Shown here in pieces: positions 1 to 5,893 of a DNA stretch of 5,985 bases. The translations under genes were made by a program, and so were the position numbers. Each line of letters opens with the position of its first letter. Within the stretch, counting starts at the first letter, position 1. The notes under the pieces are model-generated. The model was not told where the DNA came from, ran no database searches, and was given only the letters and a program-made list of their open reading frames with translations. The stretch spans positions 1 to 5,985 of the forward strand of contig JAJZKJ010000153.1 of assembly GCA_021804195.1 (NCBI GenBank), written 5' to 3'. The stretch is from Acidobacteriota bacterium (GTDB lineage: Bacteria; Planctomycetota; Phycisphaerae; WQYP01; JAJZKJ01).

Positions 1-11
1 GAACGAAAACC

Positions 12-890
12 ATGACCCCAATCAGCGCCAAAGACATCATGACACTACGCGTTCGTACCAGTGCGGGCATGATGGATGTAAAACGGGCGCTGCAGGAGGC
101 GTCCGGCGATATGGAAAAGGCCGCCGAACTGCTTCGCCAATGGGGGGCGGGGCGCGCGGACGCCAAAATGTCCAATGAAATGAAGGAGGGGTTGATCGGT
201 GGGAAAATCGGCCATGATCGCAAAGTGGGAGTGCTGGTACGACTGAGTTCGCAAACCGATTTTGTCGCGCGCAATGAAGCATTTATAAAAATTCTGCATG
301 ATCTGGTGGAGCTTGCCTTCGCCAATAAAGTCAACACGCCCGCCGAGCTCAACGCGTTGGCCTGGCCCGACGGTTCCGGCCGCTCGGTGGAAAATGTGGT
401 GAAGGAACTGGCCGGCGGAACCATCAAGGAGAATATGGCCATTACCGGCGTGGCGCGGTTCGAAGCGACCGGTGGTCCGGGGGAGGTGGGCCGGTATGTG
501 CACCACAACGACAAAGTCGGCGCCCTGGTGCAGGTGGATGGCGGCGGCGGCGAAGCCGTGCGCATGCTTGCCAGGGAATTGGCGATGCACATTACCGCCG
601 GCATGCCTTTTGTTCCCATCGCCATCAGCCGGGACAAAGTGGATCCGGTGATTCTGGAGCGGGAAAAACGGATTGCCGCCGAAGGAATTGCCGGTAAACC
701 CCCGCCCCTTGCGGACAAGATCATCGCCGGCAGACTGGAAAAATTTTTCGCGGATAACGTTCTGCTGGAACAGCCGTTCGTGAAAGATGAGAAGAAACGG
801 ATCCGGGACATTCTGGCGGATGCGTCCCGGGCCGTCTCGGCCAAACTGGAAATCATCCGCTTCGCCCGCTTCAAAGTTGGCGAAGTCTAG
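12..890 (+). CDS. tsf: Elongation factor Ts (EF-Ts)
   Basis: EF-Ts is the cytoplasmic nucleotide exchange factor that releases GDP from EF-Tu so it can rebind GTP and aminoacyl-tRNA. The 292-residue product has the expected layout. A UBA-like N-terminal helical domain covers about residues 4-45 and includes RTSAGMMDVKRAL (15-27). The EF-Tu-contacting TDFVARN motif lies at 82-88. The two core subdomains follow, with YVHHNDKVGALV at 162-173 and a C-terminal FARFKVGEV tail. Length is normal for the family. The ATG at 12 is preferred because residues 3-10 align with the usual first helix. Only 11 upstream bases are visible and they show no clear Shine-Dalgarno. pyrH follows after 57 bases, the classic rpsB-tsf-pyrH-frr order. 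Oddities: the residue before TDF is Gln (81) where Glu is usual, and the segment at 53-60 departs from the common GRVAAEG-type sequence. Identity is secure. Confidence 0.97.
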   Translation: MTPISAKDIMTLRVRTSAGMMDVKRALQEASGDMEKAAELLRQWGAGRADAKMSNEMKEGLIGGKIGHDRKVGVLVRLSSQTDFVARNEAFIKILHDLVELAFANKVNTPAELNALAWPDGSGRSVENVVKELAGGTIKENMAITGVARFEATGGPGEVGRYVHHNDKVGALVQVDGGGGEAVRMLARELAMHITAGMPFVPIAISRDKVDPVILEREKRIAAEGIAGKPPPLADKIIAGRLEKFFADNVLLEQPFVKDEKKRIRDILADASRAVSAKLEIIRFARFKVGEV

Positions 891-936
891 GGGAATACGC
901 ACCGAAGACCGGCCCGCCGGGAATGACGTTGGGCTT

Positions 937-941
937 GGGAG
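937..941 (+). promoter_or_regulatory. Ribosome binding site of pyrH
   Basis: GGGAG lies 6 bases before the ATG at 948. It supports that start over the overlapping out-of-frame ATG at 923. Confidence 0.7.
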
Positions 942-947
942 CCGCGC

Positions 948-1679
948 ATGGCGCAACCTCGTTATCATCGAATTCTTCTGAAGATCTCGGGCGAGGGTTT
1001 GTGCCGGGAGGCTGGTTTCGGCTTGGACATGCCGCAATTGGAGAGCATCGCCGAGCAGATCGCGCAAGTCGCCCGCTCCGGCGTGCAGGTGGCGGTGGTA
1101 ATTGGAGGGGGGAATTTTGTGCGGGGACAAACGCTGGCGGCCGCCGGCCATGTGCAGAGAGCCACGGCGGACTATATGGGGATGCTGGCGACGGTGATCA
1201 ACGCCATGGCGCTGCAGGACACCCTGGAGCACCTGGGTCAGCCGACCCGCGTGGCCAGCGCCTTGACCGTGCTCCAGGTCTGCGAGCCGTTCATCCGCCG
1301 CAAGGTGATACGTCACCTGGAAAAGGGTAGGGTGGCGGTGCTGGCCGCGGGCGTGGGCAATCCGTTTTTCACCACGGATACGTGCGCGGCATTACGCGCC
1401 ACGGAGCTGCAGGCCCAGGTGCTTTTGAAAGCCACCAAGGTGGATGGCGTATACAGCGGTGATCCCCGGAAAGATCCGGAGGCGCGCTGTTTTGACAAGC
1501 TTAGTTACCGGCAAGTCATCCGGGACAACCTGCGCGTGATGGATATGACGGCCATCAGTCTGGCGATGGAAAGCAATATTCCGATTGTCGTGTTCAATCT
1601 CAAAACGAAAGGAAACATCGCCCGGGTCGCGGCCGGCGAGCCGATCGGCACACTTATCACCGGCGAGGCGGGCGGGTAA
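948..1679 (+). CDS. pyrH: UMP kinase (uridylate kinase)
   Basis: PyrH phosphorylates UMP to UDP with ATP in de novo pyrimidine nucleotide synthesis. The bacterial enzyme belongs to the amino acid kinase family, is normally a cytosolic hexamer and is regulated by GTP and UTP (family knowledge). The 243-residue length is typical. Visible motifs in order: the N-terminal phosphate loop LLKISGEGL (10-18), IGGGNFVRG (52-60), ATADYMGMLATVINAMALQD (72-91), the UMP-binding stretch AGVGNPFFTTDTCAALRATE (134-153), KATKVDGVYSGDP (161-173, nucleotide site), and RVMDMTAISLAME (196-208). No catalytic motif is missing. A GGGAG ribosome binding site fixes the start. The gene sits between tsf and frr, 57 and 56 bases from each, so co-transcription is likely. 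The Cys at 146 within the TTDTCAAL loop replaces a residue that is often alanine. Confidence 0.97.
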   Translation: MAQPRYHRILLKISGEGLCREAGFGLDMPQLESIAEQIAQVARSGVQVAVVIGGGNFVRGQTLAAAGHVQRATADYMGMLATVINAMALQDTLEHLGQPTRVASALTVLQVCEPFIRRKVIRHLEKGRVAVLAAGVGNPFFTTDTCAALRATELQAQVLLKATKVDGVYSGDPRKDPEARCFDKLSYRQVIRDNLRVMDMTAISLAMESNIPIVVFNLKTKGNIARVAAGEPIGTLITGEAGG

Positions 1680-1735
1680 AGTTATAGCGGTGCGGAACGG
1701 AGCCACCGTCTCGGACATTGACTCATAGGCAAGCC

Positions 1736-2296
1736 ATGGATGTGGATGAAATTATATTTCAAGCCGAAGAGCACCTGGAAAAGGCGCTCGATCACCTGCG
1801 CCACGAGTTGCGGGGGCTGCGAACGGGCCGGGCCAGCACGTCCCTGGTGGAATTCATCAAGGTTGATTATTACGGCGCTCCGACCGATCTGCGGGCGCTG
1901 GCTTCGCTGACCACGCCGGACGCGACCTCCATTGTGATCAAACCGTTCGATCCCACCAGTCTCAAGGAAATCGTCAAGGCCATTGAAGTGGCGAATCTCG
2001 GCATCAATCCGCAAAACGACGGTCGGCAGATTCGCCTGGTGCTGCCGCCGCTCTCCGGCGAGCGGCGCCAACAGTTGCTGGGGAAAGTAAAGGAGTCGGC
2101 GGAGCATTGCCGCGTCGCCATGCGCAACATCCGGCGCGACGCCAACAAACACATCGACCAGGAAGAAAAACAATCCACTCTTCCCGAAGATCAGGCCAAG
2201 GCGGCGCAAGAGCAGGTTCAGGAACTGCTCAAGAAGTTCGAGGCCCGAATCGACGAACTGGTCCGCCTCAAGCACAAAGAGATCACCGAGGTGTGA
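1736..2296 (+). CDS. frr: Ribosome recycling factor (RRF)
   Basis: RRF works with EF-G to split the post-termination ribosome and release mRNA and tRNA. From the ATG at 1736 the product is 186 residues, the normal family length. Motifs seen: helix I with LRGLRTGRAS (25-34), the domain II beta segment FIKVDYYGAP (40-49), VANLGINPQNDGRQIRLVLP (85-104), LSGERRQQL (106-114), MRNIRRDANK (129-138), and the terminal helix RIDELVRLKHKEITEV (171-186). An in-frame TTG at 1718 would add six residues, but it lacks a well-placed ribosome binding site and those residues do not resemble RRF. The ATG has only a weak AGG upstream. This is probably the last gene of the tsf-pyrH-frr operon, because the next bases hold a hairpin and then a new promoter. 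Confidence 0.96.
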   Translation: MDVDEIIFQAEEHLEKALDHLRHELRGLRTGRASTSLVEFIKVDYYGAPTDLRALASLTTPDATSIVIKPFDPTSLKEIVKAIEVANLGINPQNDGRQIRLVLPPLSGERRQQLLGKVKESAEHCRVAMRNIRRDANKHIDQEEKQSTLPEDQAKAAQEQVQELLKKFEARIDELVRLKHKEITEV

Positions 2297-2297
2297 T

Positions 2298-2340
2298 AAG
2301 AGCCTATCCGAGCAACTAATGCTCTTGATCGCGAATTTTT
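2298..2340 (+). terminator. Possible rho-independent terminator after frr
   Basis: AAGAGC at 2298-2303 can pair with GCTCTT at 2321-2326. A competing inner stem, GAGCA/TGCTC (2310-2314 and 2320-2324), has a 5-base loop. Five T residues occur at 2336-2340, about 10 bases after the stem. The placement directly after the frr stop is right, but the short stem and displaced T-run make it weak. Confidence 0.35.
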
Positions 2341-2553
2341 CTTAAGACATATCCGAAGCATCGCCGATATTCGTAACAGCGGATAATGATACGGTCCGCA
2401 CGATAACAGGAGGGTCGTCGGCATTCTCATGGGCATTCTATTTCGGTGGCCGCCGGGCGTCGGCTCGTACCGGTGTCGAAATCAGGAGAGAATGTTGGAA
2501 AATGCCGCCGCCGCTTTCGTAAATTGTGGACAAAATTTTTTGGAGAAAGTCAC
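2341..2553. other. Intergenic stretch without a convincing gene
   Basis: This is the bulk of the gap between frr and the small gene that starts at 2643. A GCGGA/TCCGC inverted repeat near 2380-2400 is short and has an 11-base loop. AGGAGG at 2408-2413 resembles a ribosome binding site, but the next ATG, at 2429, is 15 bases away. The 58-codon frame from that ATG runs through the downstream promoter and resembles nothing I know. Bases 2521-2543 are clearly AT-rich compared with the surroundings and directly precede the -35 box of the next gene, so they could act as an UP element. Confidence 0.5.
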
Positions 2554-2581
2554 TTGCCTTGGCGACCGGAGAGCGTATACT
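2554..2581 (+). promoter_or_regulatory. Sigma70-type promoter of the small ORF at 2643
   Basis: TTGCCT (2554-2559) and TATACT (2576-2581) are separated by 16 bases. The -10 matches the consensus at five of six positions, and an AT-rich tract (2521-2543) lies just upstream. The predicted transcript would start near 2588 and have a leader of about 55 bases. The promoter lies inside the longer reading frame that could start at GTG 2526, which argues against that start. Confidence 0.6.
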
Positions 2582-2628
2582 TATCCAGTGGAGGCAGAGT
2601 GTTAGAAAGCCGACCTATCCTTGGGAGC

Positions 2629-2636
2629 AAAAGGAG
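2629..2636 (+). promoter_or_regulatory. Strong ribosome binding site deciding the start at 2643
   Basis: AAAAGGAG ends 6 bases before the ATG at 2643. This is among the best Shine-Dalgarno matches in the window and selects the 83-residue product over longer alternatives. Confidence 0.75.
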
Positions 2637-2642
2637 TCCGCC

Positions 2643-2894
2643 ATGGTAAGCAGTGATCCCAGTCGTGGTGGCGGAAAAGAGCGCGGGTTTCCACCGTACG
2701 GTTCTATCAATCCATCGGAAATTCTAGAATCGCCTCCAGCTCTAAGCGCGACCAATGCCGATGGCAGCGCCGTGACATCCGTTTCTTTCAGGAGTACGGA
2801 TGGACCGTTGCGGCATGGAATGGAACGAGTCGTGCGACTGAACGAACAGGCCGCCGGCGGCGTGTGCTGCCCGTCTGAGATTTATCTCGGTTAA
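2643..2894 (+). CDS. Small protein of unknown function, 83 residues
   Basis: I do not recognise this protein. Expression is supported by its own promoter (2554-2581) and a strong AAAAGGAG ribosome binding site 6 bases before the ATG. A longer frame from GTG 2526 would span the promoter and is disfavoured. The first half is rich in Ser, Gly and Pro (SSDPSRGGGKERGFPPYG at 3-20, then ILESPPALSATNADGSA) and looks disordered. The second half has a charged segment, RHGMERVVRLNEQAAGG (57-73), which could form a short helix. It ends in VCCPSEIYLG (74-83), with adjacent cysteines at 75-76. There is no signal peptide or membrane segment. It is convergent with rex, 62 bases away, and downstream of frr on the same strand. 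A tail motif containing CC could bind metal or thiol-reactive compounds, but that is speculation. A non-coding transcript is the alternative. Confidence 0.55.
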   Translation: MVSSDPSRGGGKERGFPPYGSINPSEILESPPALSATNADGSAVTSVSFRSTDGPLRHGMERVVRLNEQAAGGVCCPSEIYLG

Positions 2895-2901
2895 AATCCG
2901 C

Positions 2902-2938
2902 CTGACTTCGCCCGCATCATCCGCCGAAGCCCCATCAG
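2902..2938. terminator. Bulged hairpin between convergent genes
   Basis: CTGA plus CTTCG (2902-2910) can pair with CGAAG (2925-2929) and TCAG (2935-2938), leaving a 5-base bulge (CCCCA) on one side and a 14-base loop. It lies between the stop of the 83-residue gene and the stop of rex. Both strands have modest T-rich sequence beyond it (ATTTGGTTATTTT on plus, GGATTTTAA on minus), so it may terminate both transcripts weakly. Confidence 0.35.
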
Positions 2939-2956
2939 CCCATGTATTTGGTTATT

Positions 2957-3613
2957 TTACGTGGGTGCGGCGAGAGAATTCTGTATCGTCCCCAAGCTCA
3001 TCCGGAAAGATAACTGTTCGAGCTGCAGCGCCAGATCCACGCTCTGAACGAAAACATCTTCGGGAGCAGCCAGGGAAACCGCCGCGAAATTCAAAATACC
3101 CCGTATACCCGCTTTCACAAGCTGATTGACGGCATCCTGGGCCGATTCCGGCGGCACGGCGACAATTGCCATTCGAATCCGCAGCGCCCCGACCGCCTGG
3201 GCGATTTCGGACATCGGGTGGATTTCCAGTTCGCCGAAGCGGCGTCCGATTTTTCCCGGATCAGAGTCGAACGCCGCCACCAGGTGAAAACCTTTCCGGG
3301 GAAAACCCTTATAGGTCAGCAGCGCCCGTCCCAGGTTCCCCACTCCCACCAGCAGCGCATTGCAAGCCTTGTCGGTCCCGAGAATTTTCTTGAGCCGCGT
3401 GATCAATTCCTCCACACGGTATCCGATGCCGGGATGTCCGAACTGGCCGAAATAGGCCAGATCCTTCCGCACCTGGGCGTCGGTATAACCGAGGGCTTCG
3501 CCGAGCTGTTTGCTGCTGATGGTGTTTCTGTTTAGATGTCGAAAAGCTTCCAACTGGCGCAGGTAGAAGCTCAGTCGATAGACCGCCGGATCTGGTATTT
3601 CTTCAACTTTCAT
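2957..3613 (-). CDS. rex: Redox-sensing transcriptional repressor Rex
   Basis: Rex is a cytosolic homodimeric repressor that senses the NADH/NAD+ ratio. NADH binding releases it from operators, usually at fermentation and respiration genes. From the ATG at 3613 the product is 218 residues, normal for the family. The N-terminal winged helix (about 8-80) includes AQVRKDLAYFGQFGHPGIGY (46-65), the strongly conserved DNA-recognition region. The Rossmann domain shows LLVGVGNLGRAL (87-98) and AAFDSDPGKIG (113-123), the dinucleotide-binding turn and acidic strand end. NFA (175-177) and a C-terminal VDLALQLEQLSF helix (192-203) for domain-swapped dimerisation follow. The frame extends upstream to 3700, but those 29 residues cover the promoter and palindrome and do not resemble Rex, so 3613 is preferred. 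A GGGGTGG sequence precedes it. rex lies 167 bases downstream of arsM on the same strand, with its own promoter. Confidence 0.95.
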   Translation of the reverse strand: MKVEEIPDPAVYRLSFYLRQLEAFRHLNRNTISSKQLGEALGYTDAQVRKDLAYFGQFGHPGIGYRVEELITRLKKILGTDKACNALLVGVGNLGRALLTYKGFPRKGFHLVAAFDSDPGKIGRRFGELEIHPMSEIAQAVGALRIRMAIVAVPPESAQDAVNQLVKAGIRGILNFAAVSLAAPEDVFVQSVDLALQLEQLSFRMSLGTIQNSLAAPT

Positions 3614-3662
3614 GCGGTCCACCCCGGGGGGGAACTTCCAGGAACCTATCCCAACCGATGGC

Positions 3663-3691
3663 ACTCTAAAACCATACACGTGTATGGTCAA
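3663..3691 (-). promoter_or_regulatory. Probable rex promoter
   Basis: Read on the minus strand, TTGACC (3691-3686) and TAGAGT (3668-3663) are separated by exactly 17 bases, matching five of six and four of six consensus positions. Transcription would start near 3655, about 40 bases before the rex ATG at 3613. This suggests rex can be expressed apart from the ars genes upstream. Confidence 0.6.
3671..3688. promoter_or_regulatory. Perfect 18-bp palindrome, likely operator
   Basis: ACCATACACGTGTATGGT equals its own reverse complement over all 18 bases. It fills most of the rex promoter spacer and overlaps the first three bases of the -35 box, so a bound dimer would block RNA polymerase. Rex itself is the obvious candidate (autoregulation), but the half-site GTGTATGGT does not match the usual Rex site of the form TTGTGAA...TTCACAA. 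Another dimeric regulator is possible. Confidence 0.65.
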
Positions 3692-3729
3692 GGGATTCAT
3701 CGCACCGTACCCGGACGGACAAACAGCCG

Positions 3730-3764
3730 GGGGGCGTAAAGAGAAGCCGGTGGCCGGCGCCCCC
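3730..3764 (-). terminator. GC-rich inverted repeat after arsM
   Basis: GGGGGCG (3730-3736) and CGCCCCC (3758-3764) form a perfect 7-bp inverted repeat, with a small inner GCCGG/CCGGC hairpin. On the minus strand it starts 16 bases past the arsM stop and is followed by GGCTGTTTGTCC, which has only short T-runs. It could attenuate read-through from the ars operon into rex, but it is not a classic terminator. Confidence 0.35.
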
Positions 3765-3780
3765 TTGCGATTGCCGACGT

Positions 3781-4695
3781 TTAGACTTCCCCGCCGGGCC
3801 GTACGGCGAAAACTTTTACGCTGGCGGCATATTCGTTCAAATCGTAGCGTTGGATCAATGCGGCCAGCTCGGCATGAAAATCCCTGGAAATGGTCAGTTT
3901 GGTACTACAACATCCCGCGGGCGACACGTTGCGCGAATCCGAAGACCGGGCGTCCATGGCGGGCGAACAGCAGGCGGCTTGCTTTCCCACGGCCCCGTAG
4001 GCGTTGAGGTCCGCGCCGCTGTCGATCACTTGTACGTGCTGGAAACCAGCCGCCGGCAGTTCCCGCTGATATTCTTCGATCAGTATGGCGCCGGCAAGGC
4101 AGCCGACCCAGGCGGAAACATTTTTCGCCAGTTCTTCCGGCAGCGGCTTTTTCAATGCAATATCGCTCACCGCCACCCGGCCGCCGGGCTTGAGTATTCG
4201 GAAGATTTCACGAAACACCGCTTTCTTATCCGGCGCCAGGTTGAGTACGCAATTGGAAATGACGCAATCCACAGAAGCCGCCGGCAGCGGCAACTTGTCG
4301 ATGGCGGCCAGATGAAATTCCACGTTATTAAATGGTTGACCGTTCGGACCACGGCGGGCATTTTCGCGGGCGCGTTGGATCATTTCCGGCGTCATATCGA
4401 TGCCGATGGCTTGACCGGTTGGTCCAACTTTTTGCGCTGCCAGGAATACGTCCAATCCGCCGCCGCAACCCAGATCCACCACCGTTTCCCCGGGTTTCAA
4501 ACCGGCCATCGCCGTCGGATTGCCGCAGGAAAGTCCCATGTTCGCCTCGGCGGGTATGGAGGCGAGTTCCTCCACCGTGTAGCCAAAGGCCCGGGCGACG
4601 GCGGTTACCCCCTGATTCTTTGACGAAAGCCCGCTATTGGCCACAGTTCCATAGCCTCTTTGAACGTTTTGAATAATTTCATTGGACCGACTCAT
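3781..4695 (-). CDS. arsM: Arsenite S-adenosylmethionine methyltransferase ArsM
   Basis: ArsM transfers methyl groups from SAM to thiol-bound As(III), giving methylated and partly volatile arsenicals. The 304-residue product has the N-terminal VQRGYGTVA segment (11-19). Its class I SAM-binding fold shows [17 protein letters not shown] (72-88, motif I), [13 protein letters not shown] (98-110), and a post-motif region [12 protein letters not shown] (142-153). The three cysteines expected to hold As(III) are visible: C57 in GLSCGNP, C149 in ISNCVLN and C199 in WVGCLAGA. Two cysteine pairs, CC at 242-243 and 262-263, occur in the C-terminal region, as in many ArsM proteins. The start has an AAGGAG site 7 bases upstream. 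It follows acr3 with a 21-base gap, so the two are surely co-transcribed. Generic SAM methyltransferases would lack this cysteine set. Confidence 0.95.
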   Translation of the reverse strand: MSRSNEIIQNVQRGYGTVANSGLSSKNQGVTAVARAFGYTVEELASIPAEANMGLSCGNPTAMAGLKPGETVVDLGCGGGLDVFLAAQKVGPTGQAIGIDMTPEMIQRARENARRGPNGQPFNNVEFHLAAIDKLPLPAASVDCVISNCVLNLAPDKKAVFREIFRILKPGGRVAVSDIALKKPLPEELAKNVSAWVGCLAGAILIEEYQRELPAAGFQHVQVIDSGADLNAYGAVGKQAACCSPAMDARSSDSRNVSPAGCCSTKLTISRDFHAELAALIQRYDLNEYAASVKVFAVRPGGEV

Positions 4696-4702
4696 GGAAT
4701 CA

Positions 4703-4708
4703 CTCCTT
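4703..4708 (-). promoter_or_regulatory. Ribosome binding site of arsM
   Basis: On the minus strand AAGGAG lies 7 bases before the arsM ATG (4695), inside the 21-base acr3-arsM gap. It fixes the start. Confidence 0.8.
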
Positions 4709-4716
4709 GTTCAAAA

Positions 4717-5850
4717 TCAGCGGCTGCCGCCGAGAGTCGCTTCGGCCCCACAACATTGTTCGTAGGGCACGACGCCCTTGCGCATCTCGTACCAGTGGCG
4801 GGTGCGGTTAACCATCGCCACGGCGGAAAGCATCACGGGCACTTCCACCAGCACACCGACCACGGTGGCCAGTGCGGCGCCCGACTCAAAGCCGAACAAC
4901 ACGATGGCTGTGGCCACGGCCAGTTCAAAAAAGTTGCTCGCGCCAATAAGTGCCGAGGGACCGGCCACGCAATGGGGCGAGCGCACCACACGGTTGAGCA
5001 GATAAGCCAGGCCCGCGTTGAAGTATACCTGGATCAGAATGGGTACCGCGAGCAACAGGATCACCAATGGCTGGGCGATGATCTCTTCTCCCTGGAAACC
5101 GAACAGCAGAACCAACATGGCCAGGAGCGCCGCCAGAGCGAGAGGGTGCATGGCCTGGAGCGTCCGCCGCAATTTGCGTTCGCCGTGTTCCTGCCGGAGT
5201 AGCCAGGTACGCCATACATTGGCGATGAGCAATGGCACGACAATATACAGCACCACGGATGCCAACAGCGTCACCCACGGCACCGTAATCGAAGATAGTC
5301 CCAGCAGCAGACCGACCACGGGCGCGAAGGCGAAGATCATCAGCACGTCGTTGAGCGCGATTTGGGAGAGCGTGAAATTCGGCTCGCCGCGTGCCAGATC
5401 ACTCCAGACAAAAACCATGGCCGTGCAGGGCGCCGCGGCCAGAATAATCAATCCGGCAATATAGCTGTTGATCTGGTCCGCGGGCAGCCACGACCGGAAC
5501 AACCCGCCGATGAAGAGCCAGGCCAGCAGGGCCATGGAAAACGGCTTGACTGCCCAGTTCTCAAACAGGGTCACCGCCATTCCGCGCCAGTGCCGGCGCA
5601 CCCCCGCCAGCGCCTTCAGGTCGATCTTGAGCAGCATTGGGATGATCATCAGCCAGATCAGAACCGCCACGGGCAGGTTCACATGCGCGACTTGCATACC
5701 GCCGACGGCCTGGAAAAACGGGGGCATGATAAGCCCCAGGGCGATGCCGGCGATAATGCAAAGGAAGACCCATACGCTCAGATATCTCTCGAACACGCCC
5801 AGCGGCGCGCCGGCGGCTTGTTGGGCAATCGCTTCACATTGTACAGACAT
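4717..5850 (-). CDS. acr3: Arsenite efflux permease, ACR3 family
   Basis: Acr3 exports As(III) across the inner membrane, driven by the proton motive force. The 377-residue protein has about ten hydrophobic segments (roughly 23-43, 56-75, 92-115, 130-150, 165-187, 190-211, 235-252, 258-285, 303-320, 325-346), as in the bile/arsenite/riboflavin transporter superfamily. Family landmarks are present: ILAAAPCTAMVFVWS (136-150) with the essential membrane Cys at 142, ALNDVLMIFAFAPVVGLLLG (165-184), SNFFELAVATAI (305-316), and VGVLVEVPVML (331-341) with the conserved Glu at 336. The start is set by a GAGGAG site 6 bases upstream. The C-terminal cytosolic tail carries EQCCGAE (365-370), an adjacent cysteine pair. 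It lies between the arsC-like tail (43-base gap) and arsM (21-base gap), forming one operon. Some genomes call this gene arsB, although it is unrelated to E. coli ArsB. Confidence 0.95.
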   Translation of the reverse strand: MSVQCEAIAQQAAGAPLGVFERYLSVWVFLCIIAGIALGLIMPPFFQAVGGMQVAHVNLPVAVLIWLMIIPMLLKIDLKALAGVRRHWRGMAVTLFENWAVKPFSMALLAWLFIGGLFRSWLPADQINSYIAGLIILAAAPCTAMVFVWSDLARGEPNFTLSQIALNDVLMIFAFAPVVGLLLGLSSITVPWVTLLASVVLYIVVPLLIANVWRTWLLRQEHGERKLRRTLQAMHPLALAALLAMLVLLFGFQGEEIIAQPLVILLLAVPILIQVYFNAGLAYLLNRVVRSPHCVAGPSALIGASNFFELAVATAIVLFGFESGAALATVVGVLVEVPVMLSAVAMVNRTRHWYEMRKGVVPYEQCCGAEATLGGSR

Positions 5851-5856
5851 ATCAAA

Positions 5857-5862
5857 CTCCTC
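5857..5862 (-). promoter_or_regulatory. Ribosome binding site of acr3
   Basis: On the minus strand GAGGAG lies 6 bases before the acr3 ATG (5850). An AT-rich TATAAAAATA sequence lies just upstream of it, but no good -35 box can be paired with it, so an internal promoter is not claimed. Confidence 0.75.
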
Positions 5863-5893
5863 GTATTTTTATAAGGACGGATATCCAAAGCAT

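Noticed and set aside
45..1316. A 423-codon open frame on the minus strand opposite tsf and pyrH
   Set aside because: It is antisense to two certain essential genes and crosses their gap. It has a low-complexity His/Gly/Arg composition typical of GC-rich shadow frames and resembles no protein family.
2524..2533. TTGTGGACAA as a possible Rex operator
   Set aside because: It shares the TTGTG/ACAA ends but is far too short and lacks the spaced 18-bp symmetry of Rex sites; it is more likely a chance match in an AT-rich tract.
2429..2605. A 58-codon frame downstream of AGGAGG at 2408-2413
   Set aside because: The ribosome binding site is 15 bases from the ATG, the frame overlaps the next promoter, and the product looks like no known protein.
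2526..2642. N-terminal extension of the small protein from GTG 2526
   Set aside because: It would place the -35 and -10 boxes inside the coding region and lacks a ribosome binding site, while the ATG at 2643 has an excellent one.
3614..3700. N-terminal extension of Rex to an ATG at 3700
   Set aside because: The extra 29 residues do not align with the Rex family and cover the likely rex promoter and palindrome.
3850..4623. A 257-codon plus-strand frame opposite arsM
   Set aside because: It is a shadow of the arsM coding frame, with no ribosome binding site and no recognisable motifs.
4660..5202. A plus-strand frame opposite acr3
   Set aside because: It is antisense to the clearly conserved Acr3 membrane protein; its His/Gln-rich composition is the mirror of hydrophobic codons.
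5362..5874. A 170-codon plus-strand frame opposite the 5' part of acr3
   Set aside because: It mirrors hydrophobic acr3 codons as a Gln/His/Asp-rich protein and has no family resemblance.
5879..5886. GGATATCC palindrome in the gap before acr3
   Set aside because: Eight-base palindromes are expected by chance, and there is no paired promoter to give it a role.
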